Shown in pieces: positions 11,605 to 20,512 of a stretch of DNA of 64,000 nt. The first letter of the stretch is position 1. Every line of letters begins with the position of its first letter. A model generated the notes under the pieces. That model saw only the letters and a list, made by a program, of their open reading frames with translations. It searched no databases and had not been told where the DNA came from. The stretch lies in NCBI RefSeq assembly GCF_004217315.1, contig NZ_SGWR01000001.1, forward strand, positions 496,001 through 560,000, written 5' to 3'. This DNA comes from Corticibacter populi. Its GTDB lineage: Bacteria > Pseudomonadota > Gammaproteobacteria > Burkholderiales > Burkholderiaceae_C. The position numbers and the translations under genes are program-made.

Positions 11605-12723
11605 TCAGGCGAACACGCCGGCCGTCTCCTGCATGTTGTCGCTGACGACGGCGAGGTGGTGCAGGCTGTCGCCCCAGAGAATCTCCAGCTGGGTCAGGCG
11701 CTTGAAGTAATGGCTGCCGATGTATTCGTCGGTGACACCGATGCCGCCGTGCAACTGCACCGATTGCTGGCCGACGAAGCGCATGCTCTGGCCCAGCTGG
11801 TATTTGGCGCGCGAGAGGGCCAACTGCCGCTCGCTGGGTGATGACTCTCCCAGCTTGAGCCAGGCGTAATAGCTCATCGAGCGCCCCAGTTCCAGCTGCA
11901 TCTTCATGTCGGCAATGCGGTGGCGCAGCGATTGGAAGCTGGCGATTGGCACGCCGAACTGCTTGCGCTGGTTGAGGTAGTCGGCCGTCAGCGCCAGGGT
12001 CTGGTCCATGGTGCCCACGCCCGAGGCGCAGGCGGCGGCGATGCCCAGCTGGACGGCCTCCTGCAGCGCTGCCTCGCCATGCGCGGTGATCAGGCGTGCC
12101 GGCGTGTTGCGCAATTGCAGCTCGGCGGCACGGCTGCCGTCCTGCGTGAGATAGCCGGTGGCCAGCGCACCATCGGTGCCGGCTTCGACCAGGAAAAGGG
12201 CGACGCCGCCATCGAAGCGGGCCGGCACGACCCAGGCGTCGGCCTGGTCGCCTGCCGGCACCAGGCTCTTGTGACCGCTCAGGAGGTAATCGTCGCCATT
12301 GGGCTGGGCCTGGGTTTCGATGCGGTCCAGCCGGTAGCGCGCCTGGCGCTCCTGCTGGGCCAGCACGACGACGGCATCGCCACTGGCAATGCGGGCCAGC
12401 CAGTCGCTGCGCAGCTTGCCTTCGCCATAGTGGCCGAGCAGCCGGCCACTGATGAAGGCCTGCTCGAGCGGCTCGAGCACCAGACCGCGACCGAGCTCCT
12501 CGAGCACGATCATGGCCTCGATCGGGCCCATGCCCAGGCCGCCATCGCCTTCCTCGATGGTCAGGCCGGTGAGGCCGAGTTCGGCGAACTCGGCCCAGAC
12601 ACTGCGCTCGAAACCGCCAGCGTCGACGATGCCGCGCCGACGCTCGAAGGTGTAGCCACGCTCGACCCATTTGCGCACGGCGTCGCGCAGTTGTTCCTGT
12701 TCTTCGGTGAAATTGAAATCCAT
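11605..12723 (-). CDS. Acyl-CoA dehydrogenase, small subunit (PimD-like)
   Basis: This FAD-dependent dehydrogenase-family protein of 372 residues starts MDFNFTEEQEQLRDAVRKWV. It has the family features RKQFGVPIASFQSLRHRIADM (helix of the C-terminal domain) and QLHGGIGVTDEYIGSHYFKRL near the C-terminus. The middle substrate-binding part is shorter and less conserved than in the partner gene, as expected for the small subunit of heteromeric dehydrogenases such as pimeloyl-CoA dehydrogenase. The partner gene ends 33 bases upstream on the same strand, so the two form an operon. The likely role is alpha,beta-desaturation of a dicarboxyl- or branched acyl-CoA; the substrate is inferred. Confidence 0.85.
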   Translation of the reverse strand: MDFNFTEEQEQLRDAVRKWVERGYTFERRRGIVDAGGFERSVWAEFAELGLTGLTIEEGDGGLGMGPIEAMIVLEELGRGLVLEPLEQAFISGRLLGHYGEGKLRSDWLARIASGDAVVVLAQQERQARYRLDRIETQAQPNGDDYLLSGHKSLVPAGDQADAWVVPARFDGGVALFLVEAGTDGALATGYLTQDGSRAAELQLRNTPARLITAHGEAALQEAVQLGIAAACASGVGTMDQTLALTADYLNQRKQFGVPIASFQSLRHRIADMKMQLELGRSMSYYAWLKLGESSPSERQLALSRAKYQLGQSMRFVGQQSVQLHGGIGVTDEYIGSHYFKRLTQLEILWGDSLHHLAVVSDNMQETAGVFA

Positions 12724-12756
12724 GTTGCTGTCTCCGGGTGGTCTCGGCAGGGCGCG

Positions 12757-13938
12757 TCAGCCCAGCACGGTTTGCGCCACGATGTTGCGCTGCACTTCGT
12801 TGGAGCCACCGTAGATGGTGGTCTTGCGGTAGTTGAAGTAGTTGGACGCCAACACCGAATCGGTGGCCTGGCCGCCCGGAAAATCGCCTTGCCAGCCTGA
12901 CTCCATGGCCTCTTCGATGAAGGGCAGGCTGAAGGGGCCGGCCGCGAGCATCATCAGTTCGCTGTAGCGCTGCTGGATTTCGCTGCCGCGGATCTTGAGC
13001 AGGCCGGCGATCTCCAGCGGATTGCGGCCCGAGGTCATGGCCGAGAGCACGCGCAGCACCAGCATCTCGAGAGCGACGACATCGATCTCGAGTTTGGCGA
13101 TTTCGTCGCGGAAGCGGTTGTCCTCCCAGACGCCTTCGCGCCGGGCGATGCGCTTGAGGCGTTCGAGCTCGCGTTTGGAGCGGTTGACGTCGGCGATGTT
13201 GGTACGCTCATGGCTGAGCAGGTGCTTGGCGTAGGTCCAGCCCTTGTTCTCCTCGCCGATCAGGTTCTCGGCCGGCACTTCGACGTTGTCGAAGAAGACC
13301 TCGTTGACTTCGCACTCGCCATCGAGCAACTTGATCGGACGCACCGTCACGCCGGGCGACTGCATGTCGATCAGCAGGAACGAGATGCCGGCCTGCGGCT
13401 TGCCCTCGCTGCTGGTGCGTACCAGACAGAAGATCCAGTCGCCATACTGGCCCAAGGTGGTCCAGGTCTTCTGGCCGTTGACAATGTACTTGTCGCCCAC
13501 CCGTTCGGCACGGGTCTTGAGCGAGGCCAGGTCCGAGCCCGCGCCGGGCTCGCTGTAGCCCTGGCTCCACCAGACTTCGCCACTGGCAATGCCTGGCAGA
13601 AAGCGTTTTTGCTGCTCGGGTGAACCATAGGCCATGATGACGGGCGCGACCATCACCGGGCCGAACGGGATGATGCGCGGCGCGCCAGCCATCGCACACT
13701 CCTCCTCGAACAGATGGCGCTGAACGGCATTCCAGCCAGGGCCCCCGAACTCCTTGGGCCAGCCATAGGCCAGCCAGCCTTTCTTGCCCAGAATCTTGGC
13801 CCAGCCCTGCAGGTCGTCGCGGCTCAGGCGCAGGTTGTTGCGCACCTTGTTCGCCAGTTCCGCAGGCAGATGGGCGCGTACCCATTGGCGCACTTCTTCA
13901 CGAAACGCCTGTTCCTCAGGCGTAAAGGCCAAGTCCAT
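12757..13938 (-). CDS. Acyl-CoA dehydrogenase, large subunit (PimC-like)
   Basis: This 393-residue protein starts MDLAFTPEEQAFREEVRQWV at the ATG at 13938, preceded by AGGAG; the frame is open far upstream but that part is not protein-like. It shows the FAD/substrate motif QGYSEPGAGSDLASLKTRAE, the NGQKTWTTLGQYGDWIFCLVRT block and the C-terminal IYGGSNEVQRNIVAQTVLG, which are classical acyl-CoA dehydrogenase signatures. Together with the downstream small subunit it resembles PimC/PimD and the actinobacterial FadE heterotetramers, in which both chains build the active site. The pair is divergent from purN. Substrate assignment is inference. Confidence 0.88.
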   Translation of the reverse strand: MDLAFTPEEQAFREEVRQWVRAHLPAELANKVRNNLRLSRDDLQGWAKILGKKGWLAYGWPKEFGGPGWNAVQRHLFEEECAMAGAPRIIPFGPVMVAPVIMAYGSPEQQKRFLPGIASGEVWWSQGYSEPGAGSDLASLKTRAERVGDKYIVNGQKTWTTLGQYGDWIFCLVRTSSEGKPQAGISFLLIDMQSPGVTVRPIKLLDGECEVNEVFFDNVEVPAENLIGEENKGWTYAKHLLSHERTNIADVNRSKRELERLKRIARREGVWEDNRFRDEIAKLEIDVVALEMLVLRVLSAMTSGRNPLEIAGLLKIRGSEIQQRYSELMMLAAGPFSLPFIEEAMESGWQGDFPGGQATDSVLASNYFNYRKTTIYGGSNEVQRNIVAQTVLG

Positions 13939-14110
13939 GGTGTGTCTCCTCATGTCATGATGTGATAGCGGCGGCACTGGCAGCCTGGCAGCCCCGGTGC
14001 GACGCGTGGCGGCTTTGTACCATGCCGCCTGGAGGAGGGCATGTCGAGTCGGCGACTGGCGCACAGCCTGCGGCGGGGTCGCAGACGTTCGATGCGACAA
14101 TAGCGCCTCC

Positions 14111-14731
14111 ATGAAAAACATCGTCATCTTGATTTCCGGCGCCGGCTCGAACATGGCAGCCATTGCCGAGGCCGCCCAGCGGCAGGACTGGGCAAGCCAA
14201 TTCGGCGCCCGCATTGGCGCCGTGATCAGCAATCGCCCGGATGCTCCGGGTTTGCAATGGGCCTGGCAGCATGGCATTGCCACGGCGGTGGTGGACCACA
14301 GGACCTTTGATTCGCGCGAGGCCTTCGATGCGGCACTGGCCGATGCCGTTGACGCCCACCAACCGACCCTGGTGGTGCTGGCCGGATTCATGCGCGTGCT
14401 GACGGCTCCGTTCGTGGCACGCTTTGCCGGCCGCATGCTCAATATCCACCCATCCCTGTTGCCTGCCTTTCCCGGCCTGCACACCCACCAGCGTGCCATC
14501 GAGGCTGGCTGCCGCTTTGCGGGTGCCAGTGTGCACTGGGTGACCGAGGCGCTCGATGGTGGCCCCATCGTCGATCAGGTTGTGGTGCCGATTTTCGATG
14601 ACGACACGGCACCCAGCCTGGCGGCGCGGGTGCAAACCCAGGAACATGTGCTATACCCCCGTGCCATCAGCCGCGTGCTGCCGGCTCTGACGGTGCCGGC
14701 ATGGGCCGAAGCGAAGGATGAGGCAGCATGA
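14111..14731 (+). CDS. purN: Phosphoribosylglycinamide formyltransferase
   Basis: PurN transfers the formyl group from 10-formyl-THF to GAR in purine synthesis. The 206-residue protein begins MKNIVILISGAGSNMAAIAEA (phosphate-binding N-terminus) and contains the active-site region NIHPSLLPAFPGLHTHQRAI near residue 111, followed by GASVHWVTEALDGGPIVDQ with the catalytic Asp. The start ATG at 14111 is set by alignment with the family; the open frame extends upstream without a ribosome site. Its stop overlaps the start of the RsmB-like gene as ATGA, so the two are translated together. This purN-rsmB order is common in Burkholderiales. Confidence 0.95.
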   Translation: MKNIVILISGAGSNMAAIAEAAQRQDWASQFGARIGAVISNRPDAPGLQWAWQHGIATAVVDHRTFDSREAFDAALADAVDAHQPTLVVLAGFMRVLTAPFVARFAGRMLNIHPSLLPAFPGLHTHQRAIEAGCRFAGASVHWVTEALDGGPIVDQVVVPIFDDDTAPSLAARVQTQEHVLYPRAISRVLPALTVPAWAEAKDEAA

Positions 14732-16113
14732 CGGGCAGCCGCACGACATCCGGTACCGCGACGGCCACTGCAGCCGTGCGAAGAACCGGCGAAGCCCGTT
14801 ACTTGATCGCCGTGCTTGCCCAGGCGCTGGAGCCGGTACTGCGCTTCGACGCACCGGCTGACGCGACCCTTGCGCAGTTCATGCGCGAGCACCGCCAGTT
14901 GGGCGGGCGCGACCGGCAACTGCTCGGTGACGCCGTCTACGCGCTGCTGCGCGCATGGCGATTGGCGCTGCATTGGCTCGCGCAGGGCGAACAGCCGATG
15001 CCCCGCGAGGCCCGCATGCGGCGCCTCGCATTGCTGGGTCTCGCCCTGCAGGCCGGCGGCGCGGCACCCGTACCTTTGCCAGGCGCATCGGCACTGCAGA
15101 TCGTCCAGCGCGCCCGCGCGCTGAGCACCGATGGCGGCGATACCGATTGGTTGGACGCCTGCACCGCGCAAATGTCCGATGGCCTGCCCGAAGCCTGCCA
15201 GCACAATCTGCCGGACTGGCTGGCAGACACCTTGGCGGGGCAATGGGGCCGGGACACATTCTGGACGCTCATCGCCGCGTTGCGCCAGCCGGCGCCGTTG
15301 GACGTGCGCGTCAACATCCTGCGCGCCAAGCGCAGCGCCGTGCAGCAGCAACTGGCAGCGATAGGTCTGTCATGTCAGTCGACACCATATTCACCGTGGG
15401 GCCTGCGCTTCGACGACAAACCTTCGCTGCAGCGCAGTGCACCGTTTCAGGACGGGTTGATCGAAGTACAGGATGAAGGATCCCAATTGCTGGCGCTGCT
15501 GAGCGATGCCCGGCGCAACGAGACCGTGGTGGATTTCTGCGCCGGCGCGGGCGGCAAGACTTTGGCTCTGGGCGCGATGATGCGCAACACCGGCAGACTT
15601 TATGCCTTTGATAACTCGGCGCATCGGCTTGCGGGGTTGCAGCCGCGCCTGCAGCGCAGCGGCTTGCTCAATGTGCATACGATGGCCTTGCAAGGCGAAC
15701 GGGACGAACGCCTGCAGCGCCTGGCCGGCAAAGTCGACCGTGTGCTGGTCGACGCACCGTGCTCCGGCCTCGGCACACTGCGTCGCCATCCCGATCTGGC
15801 CTGGCGCACCGGGCCGAATGATGTTGCCAGCCTGCAGGCTGCGCAGTTGGCCATCCTGCAACAGGCTTGCCGGCTGCTCAAGCCTGGCGGGCAGCTCATC
15901 TATGCCACTTGCAGCCTGCTCGATGCCGAGAACTCGGTCGTGCGCGCCCAGTTTGCGTCCGAGCAACCCGATCTCGAACCGCTGGACTGGCAACCGCTGC
16001 TGAAAAAACATCGCCTGGAGGCATTCGCCGTGGCAGACAACGCCTTGCAATTGCTGCCGCACCGCAGCAATACCGATGGGTTCTACGCCTGTGCATGGCG
16101 CAAGCAGGCCTGA
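14728..16113 (+). CDS. rsmB: RsmB-family RNA m5C methyltransferase
   Basis: This 461-residue protein is likely the 16S rRNA C967 methyltransferase. The N-terminal third resembles a NusB-type RNA-binding domain (LAQFMREHRQLGGRDRQLLGD). The C-terminal Rossmann domain has the SAM motif VVDFCAGAGGKTLALGAMM, the catalytic motif DAPCSGLGTLRRHPDLAWR near residue 346 and the second cysteine in IYATCSLLDAEN near residue 394. These two cysteines are those used by RNA m5C methyltransferases. The start ATG at 14728 overlaps the purN stop. It converges with the siderophore-interacting protein gene with only 47 bases between stops. Confidence 0.88.
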   Translation: MTGSRTTSGTATATAAVRRTGEARYLIAVLAQALEPVLRFDAPADATLAQFMREHRQLGGRDRQLLGDAVYALLRAWRLALHWLAQGEQPMPREARMRRLALLGLALQAGGAAPVPLPGASALQIVQRARALSTDGGDTDWLDACTAQMSDGLPEACQHNLPDWLADTLAGQWGRDTFWTLIAALRQPAPLDVRVNILRAKRSAVQQQLAAIGLSCQSTPYSPWGLRFDDKPSLQRSAPFQDGLIEVQDEGSQLLALLSDARRNETVVDFCAGAGGKTLALGAMMRNTGRLYAFDNSAHRLAGLQPRLQRSGLLNVHTMALQGERDERLQRLAGKVDRVLVDAPCSGLGTLRRHPDLAWRTGPNDVASLQAAQLAILQQACRLLKPGGQLIYATCSLLDAENSVVRAQFASEQPDLEPLDWQPLLKKHRLEAFAVADNALQLLPHRSNTDGFYACAWRKQA

Positions 16114-16160
16114 AATCCTTCAAGTTGCGCCGTGGCCAACTCCGCGAGGTGGCTGCCTGG

Positions 16161-16994
16161 TTACTCGTATGTCTCGTGCGCCGCGGCACTGCCTCGGCGC
16201 CAGTAGGCCGCAGCACGCAGCCATTTTGGATTGGCGCCTCGCGCCTCGATGAGATGGGTACGGATCGCCTTGGCTTCGGCGGCTTCACATGCGACCCAGG
16301 CATGGAAATCGCCATCTGGAAACGCTGCCTGTTCAATGGCACTCAGCAGCGATGAATTCCCGCTGCGGCGATGTATCCAGTGGATACGGGCATGGGAGGG
16401 GCAGGGCAGCGATTGTTCATCGGCGGAGCTATCGACCAGGATGAAAACCTGAGCCCGCGCATCTGGCGGCAGTTCCCGCAGACGCCGCCCGATGGCAGGC
16501 AAGGCCGTTTCATCTCCCGCCAGCAGATGCCAGTCAAAACAGGTTGGAATCAGCAAAGACCCTCGTGGGCCGCCCACTCCCAATGCATCACCCGGCTTGG
16601 CGCGCAATGCCCAGGTGGTGGCCGGGCCCGCATCGTGCAAGGCGAAGTCGAATGCCAGCAGGCCCTGCCGGGGGTCATGGTGGTGCGGGGTGTAGTCCCT
16701 GGCCGCAGGACGGGGACCATCAGGCCAGACTACACCTTCCGACGTGATGGCAGGCAGAATCAACTGACCTGTCTCAGGATCGGGAAACACCAGTTTGCAG
16801 TGATCATCAAAGCCCGGACTTGAGAAGTCGCCCAGTGCGTCGCCGCTGCATATGATGCGCACCACATGTGGCGACAACTGCTCACGCGCCAGCACGGTCA
16901 ATTGACGGAAACGCAGTTCATGGCGAACACGCTGTGGCAGACGTTGCTGTTCTGCCGGGTGAGGAGCTTTGGGAGTGGAGTTCGATTCAGGCAT
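16161..16994 (-). CDS. Siderophore-interacting protein (FAD-binding ferric-siderophore reductase)
   Basis: This 277-residue protein of the SIP/ViuB family releases iron from ferric siderophores in the cytoplasm using flavin and a nicotinamide cofactor. The flavin-binding N-terminal half has VRHELRFRQLTVLAREQLSPHVVRI, RDYTPHHHD and FALHDAGPATTWALRAKPGD. The C-terminal half has LLAGDETALPAIGRRLRELP and the HAWVACEAAEAKAIRTHL block. The ATG at 16994 is preferred, because the earlier in-frame ATG at 17075 lies inside a perfect palindrome that looks like an operator. It is the last chromosomal gene before the ICE. No siderophore biosynthesis or uptake genes are in view. Confidence 0.88.
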   Translation of the reverse strand: MPESNSTPKAPHPAEQQRLPQRVRHELRFRQLTVLAREQLSPHVVRIICSGDALGDFSSPGFDDHCKLVFPDPETGQLILPAITSEGVVWPDGPRPAARDYTPHHHDPRQGLLAFDFALHDAGPATTWALRAKPGDALGVGGPRGSLLIPTCFDWHLLAGDETALPAIGRRLRELPPDARAQVFILVDSSADEQSLPCPSHARIHWIHRRSGNSSLLSAIEQAAFPDGDFHAWVACEAAEAKAIRTHLIEARGANPKWLRAAAYWRRGSAAAHETYE

Positions 16995-17052
16995 ACAGCA
17001 ATTATCGGACAGCAGGAATGTACTGCTGAGAAGTACTTCATCAGCGCAAGAC

Positions 17053-17075
17053 ATGTCGTTCACAGTGAACGACAT
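17053..17075. promoter_or_regulatory. Perfect 23-bp palindrome, operator candidate for the siderophore-interacting protein gene
   Basis: The arms ATGTCGTTCAC and GTGAACGACAT meet at a single central A. The ends ATGT...ACAT fit the loose pattern of PadR-type operators, and SIP genes are often next to a PadR-like regulator, but no regulator gene is present here. Confidence 0.65.
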
Positions 17076-17121
17076 ATTTTATTTAACATAATATACATCG
17101 TATCTAGTAAATGAGACTTTC

Positions 17122-17141
17122 AAAAAGCGGGGGATCCCCGC
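17122..17141 (-). terminator. Terminator at the left end of the ICE
   Basis: On the minus strand GCGGGG and CCCCGC pair across a three-base loop and are followed by TTTTT. It can end transcripts of the relaxase operon before the chromosomal gene. Confidence 0.7.
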
Positions 17142-17236
17142 ATTCATTTTTTACCAGATACTGATGCAGATTGACATCTTCTCAGTTCAAAGAAATCAAC
17201 AAGTTAAGAACAAAGACTCCGTTGACACACGACGCG

Positions 17237-17264
17237 AATGTACCACAGCTTGTTACGGTGTCAA
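17237..17264 (-). promoter_or_regulatory. Promoter-like sequence downstream of the relaxase gene
   Basis: On the minus strand TTGACA (17264-17259), a 16-base spacer and TACATT (17242-17237) form a good sigma70-type match. It points to the terminator at 17122, so it could make an RNA of about 110 bases. Confidence 0.4.
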
Positions 17265-17280
17265 TGCACAGCACGGCCCG

Positions 17281-19809
17281 CTACACCAGCTCCAGCACCG
17301 GATTGCTCGGCGGCACCGGCTGCACGAAACGTCCCGGCTCGACCAACACCACGGTCGACAAGTGGCTGACGACCTGCTCGCCACGCTTGATCGCAAAGCG
17401 CACGATGTTGGTCTTGTTCGGACCCGGCAAGTGCCAGGCAGCCTTGATGACCGCTCGCTGCACCTGCGTGGCCAGCTCCGGGATCTTGTGGGCCTCGGGC
17501 GTGAGCGTGCCGGCGTACAGCTTGAAGATCAGCGGCGAGACCAGCGCCATGCCTTGCGGCACGAAATGCACGGCCGCTCCGGTCTCGTTGTACTTGATCT
17601 CGCGGTCCACCAGCGACTGCTGCAACCATTCGATGAAGTCGAGAGCCAGCTGCGAGGGCTCGGGCGGCGTGGTTGCGGCCGCTCCGGGAATCTTTGGCAG
17701 TTTGGGCCGCAGAATGACGGGCTCCGGCCCCAATGTGGCTTCAGCGGCTTCGCCGGAGGCATCCGAGGAAATTGGCGCAGTTTCGTGATCGCAACCAGGT
17801 CTTGCGGCTGGCTCCGGATCGACGGCCGCACTGCTGCGTGCGGTCACTGGCGCCGGTTTGCCCAGCACCACGCCTGGCAAGGTTTTACGCGGCTGCAGCG
17901 GCTTGAGCGGCGCCAAGGGCTGCAGCGGCTGCAAGCGTGGCGCGGGCGGCATCGACGCGGCATGTGCAGCCGCTGCAGCTGCGCCAGTTTCGTGATGATT
18001 GGCCTTCGGCGCAGTTGTTGCATCCTCATGCTGGCCAGGCCTCGCCGCAGCTGCGGGCGGCTTCGCCGGTGCCGTTCTGGCCGTCACCATCGCCTCCTCG
18101 AACACCGGTGCGTCCAGCAGGTCTGCCGCATCCTCGGCACTGACCCGGTTGGCCTTGCGGGTTGCAACAGGTTCAGCCGGCTGACGTTCCGCTGCTCCAT
18201 GCTTGCCCGAACCAGAAACTGCTGCAGCTTTGTTTGCCGTGGGTTTGCCTGCTGCAGGCTTGGGCTTGTTGAAGGCCGGCTCGCGCACGGCTGCGGCCTT
18301 GTTGAAACTCGGCTCCTTCACGGAAGGTTTGGAAACTGGCGCATGCTCGCGCTTCTTGCCCGAACCTGATTCAGCCTTCTGTGTGCTGGCTTGTGTGCTG
18401 ACTTCGGCATGACCTGGTTCAGTGTTCAGGACACCATCGTCAGCCGTTGCTGCAGCGCCTGCAGGATCTGGCTCTTCCTGGACGGATGCCGCATCCTTGG
18501 ATTCCTTGACCTCGATGTAGCCCTGCATCGGCTCCGGGTAGTGCTCGGGATCCGCGAACACTTTTGCAAGAGGGAACTTGAGCATCGAGAGCGAATGCGT
18601 GTAAGCGCCCTGCTCCTGGCCGTCTGCGGCCTGGCCATGCACGGCGACATGCCAGATGGCCTGGCCCGAGTGCGGATTGCGCTCGATGAGGCCATAGTCC
18701 TGCCAGGTGTCGAACAGGCGATCGTTCTTGGTCTCACCCGGCACGGTCTGATCGGGCTCATTCTTCTGAATCCAGTCGCGGGTCGCGTCCGCCAGACGCT
18801 TGGCGACGAACCAGATCGCGCCGTCATGGACCCAGCCGGCCGCGCCGCTGCGATTGAGCGGCAGGCTGGTGCCGCCGCGCAGCATTGCGCCAATGGCCTG
18901 CATCAGCAGATCGATGAGCGGCACGGCCTTGGCAGTGGCAAAGCGCGCCTGGCTGCCGCTCTGCAGTGCCCGCCTCGCCGACAAGGCGTCGGCTCGGCGC
19001 ACCAGCTGGGCGACCAGGCTGCCCTTGTCCTGGCCCGAGAGATAGAGGTTGAGCGCATCGAGCGCACGCGGCTGTGTCGAGAGGAACGCCATGGCCGAGG
19101 ACGGCGCTATGGCCGGCAGCAGCAGCTGGGCCATTCTGGAGTGGGCCGAGTAGTCGCGGGCGGCCTTGGGCGTGAAATCGACCAGGTACTCGGCGCCTGT
19201 GGTGCTGGCGTGGCCGGCCACTTGCTTGAGGTTGCCGGCCAGAGGCGCCCAGCGTAGAGGCGTGGCCATGTTGCGCGTGCGCCAGGAGATGCGCAGATCG
19301 GTCATGGGCTTGGCCACGTCGTGCAGCAGCGCCGCGAAGAACACGACATAGGTCCAGTGATCGCGTTGCGTATCGATGACCTCGATCACCTCGCCCTCGG
19401 GCAGCAGATGGCCGTTTCGCCAGGTCAGCGCTGCAAGGACCATCTCCAGCGTGTGCGAGAGTAGCCCGCCGACGTGCGCGTGGTGATGCGCCTCCGACGC
19501 CGGCATCAGCTGCACGAACTCGGCATAGGCGCGCAGTGCCGGCAGAAAGTCGCGGCGAAAGACGGCTTCGGACTGTCTCGATTGCAGCCAGATCTTCTTG
19601 AGGACTTTGCGCGCATGGACGTGGCGCAGCAGCTCGTCGGCGTCTAGGACGCGCAGCCACCCTGCCCGGCTGCCGGCGATCTCGACCTTGAGCGCGTCCT
19701 CGTCCTCATTCTGCGGTGCGGCCGCCGGCGCCGCTGCTGGAACAGGCCCCACTGGCTTGCCCTTGCTCCAGGGCATCATGGACAGCAGCCGCGCGGTGAT
19801 GGATTTCAT
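17281..19809 (-). CDS. ICE relaxase, MobH/TraI_2 family (PFGI-1 class)
   Basis: This is the relaxase that nicks the element at oriT and pilots the strand in conjugation. The 842-residue protein has an N-terminal TraI_2 domain with an HD-type metal site: HHHAHVGGLLSHTLEM near residues 108-123 and LLHDVAKP near 161-168. This is diagnostic of MobH relaxases. The middle (about residues 450-720) is a low-complexity Ala/Lys/Pro linker. The C-terminus (from about 727, LALDFIEWLQQSLVDREIKYN) matches the TraI_2_C domain. The start overlaps the stop of the small gene upstream (ATGA), so it is the last gene of a minus-strand operon. No integrase lies beside it, unlike many related ICEs. Confidence 0.92.
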   Translation of the reverse strand: MKSITARLLSMMPWSKGKPVGPVPAAAPAAAPQNEDEDALKVEIAGSRAGWLRVLDADELLRHVHARKVLKKIWLQSRQSEAVFRRDFLPALRAYAEFVQLMPASEAHHHAHVGGLLSHTLEMVLAALTWRNGHLLPEGEVIEVIDTQRDHWTYVVFFAALLHDVAKPMTDLRISWRTRNMATPLRWAPLAGNLKQVAGHASTTGAEYLVDFTPKAARDYSAHSRMAQLLLPAIAPSSAMAFLSTQPRALDALNLYLSGQDKGSLVAQLVRRADALSARRALQSGSQARFATAKAVPLIDLLMQAIGAMLRGGTSLPLNRSGAAGWVHDGAIWFVAKRLADATRDWIQKNEPDQTVPGETKNDRLFDTWQDYGLIERNPHSGQAIWHVAVHGQAADGQEQGAYTHSLSMLKFPLAKVFADPEHYPEPMQGYIEVKESKDAASVQEEPDPAGAAATADDGVLNTEPGHAEVSTQASTQKAESGSGKKREHAPVSKPSVKEPSFNKAAAVREPAFNKPKPAAGKPTANKAAAVSGSGKHGAAERQPAEPVATRKANRVSAEDAADLLDAPVFEEAMVTARTAPAKPPAAAARPGQHEDATTAPKANHHETGAAAAAAHAASMPPAPRLQPLQPLAPLKPLQPRKTLPGVVLGKPAPVTARSSAAVDPEPAARPGCDHETAPISSDASGEAAEATLGPEPVILRPKLPKIPGAAATTPPEPSQLALDFIEWLQQSLVDREIKYNETGAAVHFVPQGMALVSPLIFKLYAGTLTPEAHKIPELATQVQRAVIKAAWHLPGPNKTNIVRFAIKRGEQVVSHLSTVVLVEPGRFVQPVPPSNPVLELV

Positions 19810-20027
19810 GATGCATTCGCGGGTTTTGGTGATGCTTGCTGATTGTCTTGTTGAGTATCAGGATTCACGCAGTTCACCTTTTCCGATGGTGCAAATATCG
19901 AATATCGCTTACCACCACGACTGCAGGCTGAATTGGCATCGTAGATTTCAAAGGCAAGCAGTAAAAACAAGCCTGCCACAACGGATAAAAGACTGCGAAT
20001 TGCATCATCCATATCACTGAACCTCAT
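19806..20027 (-). CDS. Small membrane protein coupled to the relaxase
   Basis: This is a protein of 68-73 residues with one hydrophobic segment (SLLSVVAGLFLLLAFEIYDA) and a polar Cys-containing C-terminus. It can start at ATG 20027, which overlaps the previous stop as TAATG, or at ATG 20012, which has GAGG nine bases upstream. Its stop overlaps the relaxase start by four bases. The tight coupling on both sides argues that it is a real gene translated with the relaxase. It is not recognised as a member of any family. The base composition is lower in GC than the relaxase gene. Confidence 0.6.
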   Translation of the reverse strand: MRFSDMDDAIRSLLSVVAGLFLLLAFEIYDANSACSRGGKRYSIFAPSEKVNCVNPDTQQDNQQASPKPANAS

Positions 20028-20512
20028 TAATAATTGCCACAATACAAAGAAGACTTGCCATGAATCCGATTGAGCCGATACATCATCTGCAGCGCTGCTT
20101 CATGCTCGGAATACGAATGCAATGACACATAATCGATCTTCCCGTCTTTCTGAACTTGACACTCAAGCCAGTGATCCTGGCCCAGCGTCCTGGTTCTGGA
20201 TTTGCCGGTCCATCCTGCAGGCAGCTCGAAACCCAGCACGCGAATGGAGGCCTTGGAGAAGGCCTGACGGTCGCGCTCAGCTGAGAAAGTGCTACCACTC
20301 CAGACATCGACCAGTGTCGCAATGACCTCGAAGTCGGCATCCGCCTGTGTTGCGGGCATGTCGGGATCGCTGCCGATGTAGCAGCTGATCGGCGCATCCG
20401 GCCATTCGTTTCGGCATGCTTCAAATTCACCATGCAGCCAGCAACGCAGGTATTCAATTCCCGAATCTATCGATACAGCATATTTGATGGCTTCGGTCGC
20501 TGCGTCAGTCAT
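20027..20512 (-). CDS. Unknown protein of the relaxase operon
   Basis: This is a 161-residue soluble protein starting MTDAATEAIKYAVSIDSGIE. The ATG at 20512 overlaps the upstream stop as ATGA. It contains CWLHGEFEACRNEWPDAP, ERDRQAFSKASIRVLGFELP and a C-terminal RLNRIHGKSSLYCGNY. No signal peptide, membrane segment or known motif is visible. It is the middle gene of a four-gene minus-strand operon that ends in the relaxase. The predicted acidic, alpha/beta sequence with DUF-like character could be an immunity-type or accessory protein, but there is no direct evidence for either. Confidence 0.6.
   Translation of the reverse strand: MTDAATEAIKYAVSIDSGIEYLRCWLHGEFEACRNEWPDAPISCYIGSDPDMPATQADADFEVIATLVDVWSGSTFSAERDRQAFSKASIRVLGFELPAGWTGKSRTRTLGQDHWLECQVQKDGKIDYVSLHSYSEHEAALQMMYRLNRIHGKSSLYCGNY

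Noticed and set aside
11477-12670. Open frame of 397 codons on the same strand as the small acyl-CoA dehydrogenase but in another phase.
   Set aside because: It fully overlaps a gene with clear family motifs; the translation is Arg/Gly-rich noise.
17053-17075. Treating the 23-bp palindrome as the start of the siderophore-interacting protein (ATG at 17075).
   Set aside because: The palindrome is perfect and operator-like; translation from 16994 gives the normal family length.
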